From an uncultured Ruminococcus sp. (GTDB lineage: Bacteria; Bacillota; Clostridia; Oscillospirales; CAG-272): a stretch of 5,060 nucleotides of DNA. Positions within the stretch are counted from its first letter, which is position 1; each line of letters begins with the position of its first letter. Location: contig CACXBN010000389.1 of the NCBI GenBank assembly GCA_902765885.1, positions 1-5,060 of the forward strand. The letters run 5' to 3'. The notes beneath the pieces were generated by a model, which was not told where the DNA came from, did not search any database, and saw nothing but the letters and a program-made list of their open reading frames with translations. Position numbers and translations under genes: made by a program. Shown piece after piece: positions 1-5,041 of this stretch.

Positions 1-1
1 A

Positions 2-169
2 AAAACCAAGAAAAGCGCATTCTTATGGGATCTGGTTGAATTGTCATATACGATGGAATGTGAGCCGGAGGACTGGGAAGGAATTCAACTGGAACGGTAC
101 ATCGCCCGGGAGAAAAATCCAGAATTGAAAGCGGCGCTTGAAGACTTGAATGAGTTTCTCTTTTGTTGA
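2..169 (+). CDS. C-terminal end of an unrecognised protein (5' end outside window)
   Basis: An open frame enters from the left edge and runs 55 codons to a TGA at 167-169. The residues are rich in Glu, Leu and Lys, with WDLVELSYTMECEPEDWEG early and a helical, acidic tail ending DLNEFLFC. The only internal ATG (53-55) has no Shine-Dalgarno sequence before it, so this is most simply the tail of a longer protein and not a complete small gene. I do not recognise the family and propose no function. It converges with the minus-strand unit at 250-563. No U-tailed hairpin is visible for this gene on its own strand; the hairpin at 177-217 has its T-run on the other strand. Confidence 0.5.
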   Translation, partial: KTKKSAFLWDLVELSYTMECEPEDWEGIQLERYIAREKNPELKAALEDLNEFLFC

Positions 170-217
170 AAAAGATCCCTGATCAGACCAGAGCACAAGA
201 ACTGGTTCCAATCAGGG
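169..217 (-). terminator. Rho-independent terminator of the antitoxin-like unit
   Basis: Read on the minus strand, CCCTGAT (217-211) pairs with ATCAGGG (183-177). The inner ACCAG and CTGGT can extend the stem. It is followed by ATC and a run of five T (173-169). It lies about 30 bases beyond the toxin-remnant stop and probably marks the original 3' end of that transcription unit. Confidence 0.6.
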
Positions 218-249
218 CTTCTATGCTTGAGTCGTAAAATCACTGGAAG

Positions 250-381
250 TTAAGATTTCTGCATAAATTGCTGTATTTCCAGATTCTTCGGACATGAAAA
301 CTCGGAGAGGACTGCTCTCAGGCTGTCCTCTCCAATTGCATCCATAAAATCCAGAATGTTTATTACTGCATAACTGCTCAC
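250..381 (-). pseudogene. Truncated N-terminal remnant of a GNAT-type partner protein of the upstream small gene
   Basis: A 43-codon frame starts at a GTG (381-379) that overlaps the TGA of the antitoxin-like gene in a GTGA junction, typical of translationally coupled pairs. It ends at TAA 250-252. The residues include GEDSLRAVLSEFSCPKNLEI and FMQKS. This resembles, from memory, the N-terminus of clostridial GNAT-family acetyltransferases that follow small proteins of the upstream type (pattern G-E-x-x-L-x-x-x-L-x-x-F-S-C-P-x-N-x-x-I-x-x-F). Such proteins are normally about 150-170 residues. Here the frame stops after 43, and only about 30 bases separate it from the terminator, so the acetyl-CoA-binding core is absent. 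The neighbouring frame stays open to a stop at about 221-223, so a frameshift near 250 may accompany the deletion. The family assignment rests on this short stretch alone. An alternative is an intact but very short second protein of the pair. Confidence 0.45.
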
Positions 382-563
382 TGCTTCTGTCCCTTCTGTG
401 CAAAAAATTTCCGGACAGCTTCTACATCTGTCAGAACCGGAATTGTTGGTGCAGAAGGCTTACGTTTCGGATCACGGCTGGACGCTTCCAATGCATTTGC
501 AAGTGCTTCCGCTCTTTTAGAATCTTTGATTACAACATTCGTCAGAATACTTGATGTAGCCAT
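378..563 (-). CDS. Small antitoxin-like protein, 61 aa, apparently orphaned
   Basis: The start at 563 is chosen because a strong AAAGGAGG lies 7-8 bases upstream; the frame is open further upstream (to 629), but without a comparable ribosome binding site. The protein begins MATSSILTNVVIKDSKRAEA. It has a predicted helix with ANALEASSRDPKRKP, then a proline-rich linker (about residues 32-42) and a short C-terminal helix TDVEAVRKFFAQKG. This helix, linker, helix layout fits proteins that I recall as first genes of two-gene units with a GNAT acetyltransferase in Clostridia, where an antitoxin role is plausible. The second gene here is reduced to a 43-codon fragment overlapping the stop by GTGA. 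A well-formed promoter lies about 60-85 bases upstream. No classical DNA-binding motif is evident. Role is inference; that the gene is real is well supported by its RBS, promoter and coupled junction. Confidence 0.7.
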   Translation of the reverse strand: MATSSILTNVVIKDSKRAEALANALEASSRDPKRKPSAPTIPVLTDVEAVRKFFAQKGQKQ

Positions 564-618
564 GACAGCACCTCCTTTTTCTATGCGACTGACTAACTCT
601 GATAAAATCTTTTTCTTT

Positions 619-647
619 ATTATACACAACTCTCAGAGATTAATCAA
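619..647 (-). promoter_or_regulatory. Sigma-A-type promoter of the small antitoxin-like gene, with operator-like symmetry
   Basis: On the minus strand there is TTGATT (647-642), a 17-base spacer, then a consensus TATAAT (624-619). The predicted start near 612 gives a leader of about 50 bases. The -35 overlaps the 8-bp palindrome GATTAATC, and the spacer contains the near-palindrome CTCTGAGAG. Both would be reasonable sites for a repressor or for autoregulation by an antitoxin complex; that role is inferred. Confidence 0.75.
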
Positions 648-723
648 CTGGTGGAATTTCGGATTTATTGCCAAAAAATGTAGAAAATAAATAGCTTGTT
701 TACCTGATGTATCCCCGATAGCT

Positions 724-1009
724 TGTCTCACATTCTGCACTTTTGGGGAACTTTCAGACACTTTTTTCAGAGCATTGGTGGATAGGTCGTAGAGTATAGG
801 CAAAGTTCCCTCTTTCAGACATGTTTTCCGTTAGAGCATTTGCTAATATTCCGTATAGTATTTGCCAAAGTTTCCACTTTCGAACATGTTTTCCACCTGA
901 ATACACCTGGCATACACCCTTGATATACTCCCCTGTTTTGAACACTTCCTGTCCCGTGCGGTCATTATTTGTCTCATTTTTTGCACTTTTCGGGTACTTA
1001 CGAACACTT
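724..1009. repeat. Array of degenerate ~60-bp repeats in a 500-bp gene-free stretch
   Basis: The stretch 650-1009 has no credible gene and is occupied by diverged repeats. The outer copies 724-763 and 970-1009 match at 32 of 40 positions without gaps, sharing TGTCTCA, TGCACTTTT and ACACTT. The inner copies 800-829 and 865-894 match at 25 of 30, sharing ACATGTTTTCC, with weaker similarity leftward from AGCATT (771 and 835). A common core, roughly GA/AG then ACA(C/T), recurs at 758, 819, 884, 942 and 1004, that is at 58-65 base intervals. GGGAACTTT (746-754) is the exact inverse of AAAGTTCCC (802-810), so RNA folding is possible. The copies are too unlike, and the spacing too irregular, for a CRISPR array. 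Function unknown. Confidence 0.6.
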
Positions 1010-1040
1010 CTGACTCCACACTGCCCCGGAAACCGGCACC

Positions 1041-1060
1041 GCCAGGACGATGTTCCTGGC
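1041..1060. other. GC-rich perfect hairpin just beyond the thioesterase stop
   Basis: GCCAGGA (1041-1047) and TCCTGGC (1054-1060) are perfect inverse complements around a 6-base loop. It starts 10 bases after the TAA of the minus-strand thioesterase. No T-run follows on either strand, so it is not a standard intrinsic terminator. It may protect the 3' end of the mRNA, or it may simply be former coding sequence. Confidence 0.35.
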
Positions 1061-1069
1061 ACCGCTCCA

Positions 1070-1705
1070 TTATGTATGCACCATCGGTACAATGATATCG
1101 TGAAGCTTTGCCTGACTGCGGTATTCCACGCGCAGTCCTGACGGTTCGAAGCCTGACGGAACGTATTCTTCCGCCATCCGGATATACTGTCCGTTGTTCA
1201 CATGGCGGTTCGTATCGAGATGATACCGGCATACCTGAAATTCATCCATCCGCTCCTGCTCCCCGGAAACACAGATCTTCCGGGAACATTTCTCCATATC
1301 AAGCGGTTCCTCCATCTGATAACACGCCATAACCTCTTCGCTCAGCTTTGCCGGATGGCCTGTCTCCACATCCATATACGCCCAGATACTGTTCGCTCTT
1401 GCCAAAAGCTCGCCCGACCCACTGTGCATCGTATAGTTTCTGTAACCGTAAAAAGCCTTAAAGCCATGCGGCCACGTCGATGTTATGATCTTTTCTCCGA
1501 GCTCCGGCCTCCTTTTGATCTCAATCTGCCAGGATAAAATCATCCATGCTTTTCCAAGCTTCCTCAGAGGAATCAGCCCACCCCCGCAGCTCTCTGACTG
1601 AACGGTCGAACTGTCCTGAAAATAATCTACAAGTGCCACACGCGTCAGCTTCTGATTCAGATCCATCTCGCTGTAGCGCACTCTGCTCTCAAACTGATAC
1701 GCCAT
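1070..1705 (-). CDS. Acyl-ACP thioesterase (double hotdog), C-terminally shortened
   Basis: The 211-residue protein would release fatty acids from acyl carrier protein in the cytoplasm. Residues 8-37 (RVRYSEMDLNQKL, then DYFQDSSTVQSE) match the start of the first hotdog domain of bacterial acyl-ACP thioesterases. Residues 72-90 (ITSTWPHGFKAFYGYRNY) match its core. The second hotdog has the family signature HLDTNRHVNNGQY at 162-174, with Asp164, Asn166, His168 and Asn170, residues of the proposed active site. I chose ATG 1705 because GAAGGGA precedes it by 5 bases and family members begin close to this point; an in-frame GTG at 1744 lacks this support. Relatives are usually about 235-245 residues and end in a last beta strand. 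Here a TAA (1072-1070) follows HDIIVPMVHT, while the same frame continues 23 codons to 998 with a strand-like IVLAVPVSGAVW, giving about 235 in total. Loss of the last strand may impair folding. It has its own promoter at 1779-1807. Confidence 0.88.
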   Translation of the reverse strand: MAYQFESRVRYSEMDLNQKLTRVALVDYFQDSSTVQSESCGGGLIPLRKLGKAWMILSWQIEIKRRPELGEKIITSTWPHGFKAFYGYRNYTMHSGSGELLARANSIWAYMDVETGHPAKLSEEVMACYQMEEPLDMEKCSRKICVSGEQERMDEFQVCRYHLDTNRHVNNGQYIRMAEEYVPSGFEPSGLRVEYRSQAKLHDIIVPMVHT

Positions 1706-1778
1706 AGTATTCCCTTCGTTTTCCAAAATCTGTCGTACAATCACTTTTTAAAAAAATGAAAAAACATCACATCTGAAC

Positions 1779-1807
1779 ATTATACAGGCCGATTCTGCAG
1801 AAAACAA
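1779..1807 (-). promoter_or_regulatory. Sigma-A-type promoter of the thioesterase gene
   Basis: On the minus strand TTGTTT (1807-1802) is followed by a 17-base spacer and a consensus TATAAT (1784-1779). Transcription would begin near 1772, about 67 bases before the chosen start codon. It sits right after the terminator of the upstream regulator gene, so the thioesterase is expected to be transcribed independently. Confidence 0.75.
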
Positions 1808-1818
1808 CCCCTTCCTCC

Positions 1819-1847
1819 AAAAAAGACGCCCTGAAATTAATCAGGGC
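1819..1847 (-). terminator. Rho-independent terminator of the Crp/Fnr-family gene
   Basis: On the minus strand GCCCTGA (1847-1841), loop of 6, TCAGGGC (1834-1828), then GTC and a run of six T (1824-1819). It lies 33 bases after the stop of the regulator gene and just upstream of the thioesterase promoter. Confidence 0.85.
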
Positions 1848-1879
1848 ATCCTTTTCATTCTTTCTGTTTATTTGTACTG

Positions 1880-2587
1880 TTATACTGCCACTCTGGAAAG
1901 CTTCTCTTCGTATCCGGAAGCCTTCCATCCCAGTACCTGAATGCTTTTCCGCTTGATCTTAATCGTCTGTTCTGCCTCCATCTTTTTGAGAAGCCTTGAA
2001 ATAACCTCCCTCGACGTTGCCAGCTCGTCCGCCAGATTCTCATGTGTCACAAGAACCGTATCCGTTCTGTACAGATCGCAGTACTCATAGAGCTTTTTGC
2101 TGAGCCGCTCTTTCAAGGTAAGGAAACTCAGATCGTTTACAAGTTCCAGAAGCTTTGTAAACGATCTTACATAACACTGTTCCTGCCATTTTCTTACATC
2201 TGCACATTCACTGTACATCTGTATGCTCAGGCTCTCCGGGATATAATACAATTCCGTTTCCCCGACACAGACAAGTTCAATGCTGTACTCCCCTGAGCCA
2301 AAACACCTTGCAGGCAGTGTAAAACCGGAATTCTCCGGAAGGATCTTCAGTAATACGATCGTCCGGCCTTCCTCGTCCCGCATAATCAGATGCATCTCTC
2401 CCTTTAAGAGCATCCAGATTCTTTTCACACTGAACACCATGTTGGAGTCAACACTTTCGGCATCCTCAAATTTGCACAAAACGGCTTTTTCACGGATTTC
2501 TGTTTTCATCTGAATCTTCAGATTTTCCAAGCATCCTCTCCCTAATATTTTTTGACATTTGTCAAGAGTCGCTCTAGTTTTTTCCAT
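1880..2587 (-). CDS. Crp/Fnr-family transcriptional regulator, 235 aa
   Basis: The length and layout are those of a Crp/Fnr protein. An N-terminal cyclic-nucleotide-binding-type beta barrel spans about residues 30-120 (for example KGEMHLIMRDEEGRTIVLLKIL at 62-83). A long dimerisation helix follows at about 130-155, then a C-terminal winged helix-turn-helix. That HTH is clear at 181-204 (THENLADELATSREVISRLL), followed by the wing KIKRKSIQVLG. The barrel shows no convincing cAMP phosphate-binding motif (usual RxS region). Cysteines at 11, 20, 38, 95, 107, 128, 138 and 170 do not form the Fnr iron-sulfur pattern, so the effector is unknown. The start at 2587 has an excellent AGGAGG six bases upstream; an in-frame extension of 8 residues reads through that site and is unlikely. 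The gene is divergent from the LacI-kinase gene and separated by 345 bp. Its target is unknown; it may regulate itself or either neighbour. Confidence 0.9.
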   Translation of the reverse strand: MEKTRATLDKCQKILGRGCLENLKIQMKTEIREKAVLCKFEDAESVDSNMVFSVKRIWMLLKGEMHLIMRDEEGRTIVLLKILPENSGFTLPARCFGSGEYSIELVCVGETELYYIPESLSIQMYSECADVRKWQEQCYVRSFTKLLELVNDLSFLTLKERLSKKLYEYCDLYRTDTVLVTHENLADELATSREVISRLLKKMEAEQTIKIKRKSIQVLGWKASGYEEKLSRVAV

Positions 2588-2699
2588 AATCCCCCTCCTA
2601 ATGCCTAACAAACATACGCGCTAAAACCTTCATTTTTCCGATACACATGTGCATTTTATACTGTGAAATCTTTTTCCTATAGCGTTTTCCTATGTTATA

Positions 2700-2728
2700 A
2701 TACTATATTCTTTTCTCCTTTCTGTCAA
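2700..2728 (-). promoter_or_regulatory. Promoter of the Crp/Fnr-family gene
   Basis: On the minus strand a consensus TTGACA (2728-2723) has TAGTAT at a 17-base spacing (2705-2700), or the better-matching TATAGT at a short 15-base spacing (2707-2702). The leader would be about 105 bases. It contains the palindrome CACATGTG (2644-2651), a possible regulator site downstream of the start. Which -10 is used cannot be decided from sequence. Confidence 0.55.
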
Positions 2729-2771
2729 TCACTTTTGCATTTTTGATTTTTTTTCACAAAAATAGCTGCTG

Positions 2772-2808
2772 TTTTTCGTTCATTTTGCCCTGTTTTTTGC
2801 CAGTTTTT
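2772..2808 (+). promoter_or_regulatory. Helically phased T-tracts upstream of the LacI-kinase promoter
   Basis: T-runs of 5, 4, 6 and 5 bases occupy 2772-2776, 2783-2786, 2793-2798 and 2804-2808. Their centres are about 10.5-11 bases apart, one helical turn, and the last ends directly before the -35 box. Such phasing bends DNA and can act as an UP-element-like activator. The effect is inferred; the spacing is directly visible. Confidence 0.5.
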
Positions 2809-2809
2809 G

Positions 2810-2838
2810 TTGACAAGTCTCGTTTTTTGTACCATAAT
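2810..2838 (+). promoter_or_regulatory. Sigma-A-type promoter of the LacI-kinase fusion gene
   Basis: A perfect TTGACA (2810-2815) is followed by a 17-base spacer and CATAAT (2833-2838), five of six consensus bases. Start would be near 2845, leaving a leader of about 88 bases before the ATG at 2933. Confidence 0.8.
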
Positions 2839-2844
2839 ATACTT

Positions 2845-2854
2845 AAGAATTCTT
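2845..2854. promoter_or_regulatory. 10-bp palindrome at the predicted transcription start, possible operator
   Basis: AAGAATTCTT is a perfect palindrome placed at about +1 to +10 of the promoter at 2810-2838, a common repressor position. It lacks the central CG typical of LacI-family operators, so autoregulation by the fusion protein is only one possibility. Confidence 0.3.
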
Positions 2855-2888
2855 CTTGGGGGGCGTTTTGACGATTTTCCCCAGGAGC

Positions 2889-2936
2889 ATGCAACAGATT
2901 GCAAATGAAAACACAGGCAGGGAGATTTTGTCATGA
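2889..2936 (+). CDS. Possible 15-codon leader peptide overlapping the fusion gene start
   Basis: An ATG at 2889 opens a 15-codon frame (MQQIANENTGREILS). Its TGA (2934-2936) overlaps the ATG of the fusion gene as ATGA, the classic junction for translational coupling. However, the AGGAG before it lies only one base from the ATG, too close for efficient initiation. The main gene also has its own AGGGAG at 2919-2924 with 8-base spacing. The frame may be chance. Confidence 0.2.
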   Translation: MQQIANENTGREILS

Positions 2937-4870
2937 CAATCAAAGACATCGCCGGGCTGGCCGGCGTCTCAATATCCACTGTTTCCAAAATTATCAATGG
3001 AAAGGATGACCATATTAATTCACAGACGCGCATGAGGGTTCTGCAGATTGTAAAAGAATACAATTTTACCCCGTACGCAACTGTCAAAAGTTCTTCTGAC
3101 ACCAAAAAGTTTCTGCTCGGAGTTCTGCTGCACTCCGCTTCCGCATCTACGGCTTTGCTGAGCGGCATTTTACAGACTGCGCAGGAACACGGTTACGGTA
3201 TCCTGCTTCTGGAAAGCCACGGAGAACCTCAGCAGGAAACAAAACATATTTCTGCATTTTGCCGAAATGGTATCGACGGCCTTCTCTGGGAACCGGGGAA
3301 CGCCGATATCTCGTCTCACTGTGATCTTCTAAAACGTCAGAAAATACCATACTATTTCATCGGAAACACCTCGTATACACCTGCATTTTCAATTGATTTT
3401 TCCCAGATGGGATACTTTCTGGCCCAAAGCCTGATTCACAAAAACCATACGTGTATCGCCTGCTTTCCCGGTCACAACGAGCAGCGGGCAGCGCTTTTTC
3501 AGGAGGGTTTTTGCAAATGTCTCTATGACTATCAGATTCCCTGTCCGGATTATCTGATCAAACATACCCCTGACGATGCCTTCTTTCATGAAATCATCCA
3601 GTATGATATTACCGCTGCCATTTGCGCAGACCTGGAAACCTCACAGGCGCTTCTTTCGGCATTACAGCGGCAGCATTATGAAGTTCCTGCAGACTTTTCT
3701 CTGCTTGGTCTGGATAACAACGATAACCGCAGCAAAGATCCGGATGCCTGTGACATTTCGTTTCCCATTTCCTCCGCTGCAGTTCCTCATCATGCTTTCG
3801 GCCGATACGTGTGCGAACAGCTGATTTCTGTCTGCGAAAAATCATCCGAAGAAGAGCCTGTATATACGTTTTCAACCGACTGTACCTTAAACCACGAAAA
3901 CAGCCTTGCTTATCCTCACTTCATGCAGGAAAAATTTTTTATTGCTGTCGGAAGTATTCACAAGGATATTACCTTTACAGTCAATGCGCTTCCGCAGCTT
4001 GGAAGCACACTGAAAATTGACAGTTCCGCTACCTCCATCGGAGGAAAGGGTGCCAACCAGGCAGTGGGAGTAGCCAAATTCGGACATATCGTTCATCTGA
4101 TCGGAGCTGTCGGAAATGATTTTGATGCTACTTTTCTTTTGAATATGCTTGAAAAAGAGAATGTCTCTACCAAAGGCATTTACAGAAATAAAAAAGCAAA
4201 AAGCGGAAAGGCATATATTTATACCGAGCGAACCGGTGAAAATGCCATAACCGTTCTTGCCGGCGCCAACGACTGTCTGACGCCGCAAAATATCCAGAGC
4301 AATGAGTATCTGTTTAAAAATGCATCCTATTGCCTGATATCCGCCGAAATTCCGCTTGATACGGTGATCAGCGCCGCCCAGATAGCACGGGCGAATTGCG
4401 TTATCACGGTTTTCAAGCCCTCTACCCTTGAACAAATACCGGAAGAGCTGTATCAGACCGTAACGATGCTGATCCCCAACCGCAAGGAAGCATCCGCGCT
4501 TTGCCCCGGAATTTCTTCCATAGAAGGCCAGGCGGAATATTTTTTCAACAATGGAATCCCCATTGTAATCATTACGCTCGGCCATCAGGGCTGTTACCTT
4601 AAGACTGCCGATATTTCCTGTTATTTTCCGGCCACCGAGATGGAAGTCTCCGATACTACCGGAGGTGCAGACGCGTTTATTTCAGCGCTCGTCTCCTATC
4701 TGCACAGCGGTTACTGCCTGACACAGGCAATCCAGATCGCCATGGTTGCCGCTGCGTTCTGTATTTCAAGGCAGGGCGTTGTCTCGGCACTCATTGACAA
4801 GACCAGTCTTGAAATACATATCGCAAGAACACGGCCTGAACTTCTGATCCGGAACAATTCAATCGGCTAA
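2933..4870 (+). CDS. LacI-family regulator fused to a PfkB/ribokinase-type sugar kinase, 645 aa
   Basis: Two full-length proteins are joined in one frame. Residues 2-23 (TIKDIAGLAGVSISTVSKII) are a textbook LacI helix-turn-helix, followed by the hinge region to about 50. Residues 59-325 resemble the periplasmic-binding-protein-like sensor of LacI proteins, including the LGLDNND motif (258-264) near its end. Residues 334-625 are a ribokinase-like PfkB kinase. It starts FFIAVGSIHKD, with Asp345 at the position of the sugar-binding Asp of E. coli ribokinase. Then come GGKGANQAVGVAKFG (370-384, PfkB signature 1), LAGAND (442-447), NRKE (516-519, Mg/phosphate motif), TLGHQG (548-553) and DTTGGADAF (574-582, signature 2) with the catalytic-base Asp580 retained. 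The usual GAGD anion hole reads GGAD, and the ribokinase Asn14 position is His343. The likely activity is ATP-dependent phosphorylation of a pentose or related sugar combined with DNA binding in the cytoplasm; substrate unknown. AGGGAG lies 8 bases before the ATG. It has its own promoter and a strong terminator. Confidence 0.93.
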   Translation: MTIKDIAGLAGVSISTVSKIINGKDDHINSQTRMRVLQIVKEYNFTPYATVKSSSDTKKFLLGVLLHSASASTALLSGILQTAQEHGYGILLLESHGEPQQETKHISAFCRNGIDGLLWEPGNADISSHCDLLKRQKIPYYFIGNTSYTPAFSIDFSQMGYFLAQSLIHKNHTCIACFPGHNEQRAALFQEGFCKCLYDYQIPCPDYLIKHTPDDAFFHEIIQYDITAAICADLETSQALLSALQRQHYEVPADFSLLGLDNNDNRSKDPDACDISFPISSAAVPHHAFGRYVCEQLISVCEKSSEEEPVYTFSTDCTLNHENSLAYPHFMQEKFFIAVGSIHKDITFTVNALPQLGSTLKIDSSATSIGGKGANQAVGVAKFGHIVHLIGAVGNDFDATFLLNMLEKENVSTKGIYRNKKAKSGKAYIYTERTGENAITVLAGANDCLTPQNIQSNEYLFKNASYCLISAEIPLDTVISAAQIARANCVITVFKPSTLEQIPEELYQTVTMLIPNRKEASALCPGISSIEGQAEYFFNNGIPIVIITLGHQGCYLKTADISCYFPATEMEVSDTTGGADAFISALVSYLHSGYCLTQAIQIAMVAAAFCISRQGVVSALIDKTSLEIHIARTRPELLIRNNSIG

Positions 4871-4921
4871 AAAACAATCAGGCAAAAAACAATCAGACAA
4901 AAAAACAATCGGGTAAAAAAA
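4860..4921. repeat. Four tandem 15-16 bp repeats spanning the fusion gene's stop codon
   Basis: Units begin at 4860, 4875, 4890 and 4906. All follow CAATC, then G/A, G/C/A variants and a run of A. The first unit carries the last codons and the TAA of the fusion gene; the fourth contains an equivalent TAA in the same place within the unit. The array runs straight into the terminator stem. It probably arose by slippage duplication of the gene's last 15 bases. Confidence 0.8.
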
Positions 4922-4954
4922 GCTTCCGCAGCATTATCTCTGCGGAAGCTTTTT
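4917..4954 (+). terminator. Perfect 15-bp hairpin terminator, probably bidirectional
   Basis: AAAAAGCTTCCGCAG (4917-4931) pairs perfectly with CTGCGGAAGCTTTTT (4940-4954) around an 8-base loop. The plus strand ends in five T and the minus strand in seven, so it can stop transcription from both sides. It terminates the LacI-kinase transcript 47 bases after the stop codon. Confidence 0.92.
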
Positions 4955-5012
4955 CATACGTATTTTTCTCTTTCTGTTGTTGACCTCATAGTTTAGCAGA
5001 AAACAGATCTGC

Positions 5013-5041
5013 TTGATTGTCTCCGGACTGCTCTTTATAAT
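5013..5041 (+). promoter_or_regulatory. Strong outward plus-strand promoter for a gene beyond the window
   Basis: TTGATT (5013-5018), a 17-base spacer and a consensus TATAAT (5036-5041) form a good sigma-A promoter. Transcription would begin near 5048 and leave the window to the right. It lies downstream of the fusion gene's terminator, so the next gene is transcribed separately. Confidence 0.65.

Noticed and set aside
724..1009. CRISPR array
   Set aside because: Repeats are only 80-83% identical, change length, and spacing is irregular; there are no uniform spacers and no cas genes in view.
650..1009. Insertion sequence or transposase remnant in the gene-poor stretch
   Set aside because: No transposase-like reading frame, terminal inverted repeats or target duplication could be identified.
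754..1232. Two overlapping minus-strand open frames (754-1092 and 843-1232)
   Set aside because: They run through the thioesterase 3' end and the degenerate repeats, lack ribosome binding sites and resemble no protein family; they are probably by-products of the repeat sequence.
1202..1537. 111-codon plus-strand open frame inside the thioesterase
   Set aside because: The opposite strand carries the hotdog signatures; this frame has no RBS or motif.
2845..2932. Riboswitch or attenuator in the fusion gene leader
   Set aside because: The 88-base leader has only a weak GGGG/CCCC pairing and no recognised aptamer or terminator hairpin.
2725..3168. 147-codon minus-strand open frame across the fusion gene's promoter and start
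   Set aside because: It covers a well-defined promoter and the LacI HTH in antisense and shows no domain.
3887..4585. 232-codon open frame antisense to the kinase half
   Set aside because: It lies opposite a gene with clear LacI and PfkB motifs, has no recognised domain of its own, and is explained by codon bias of the real gene.
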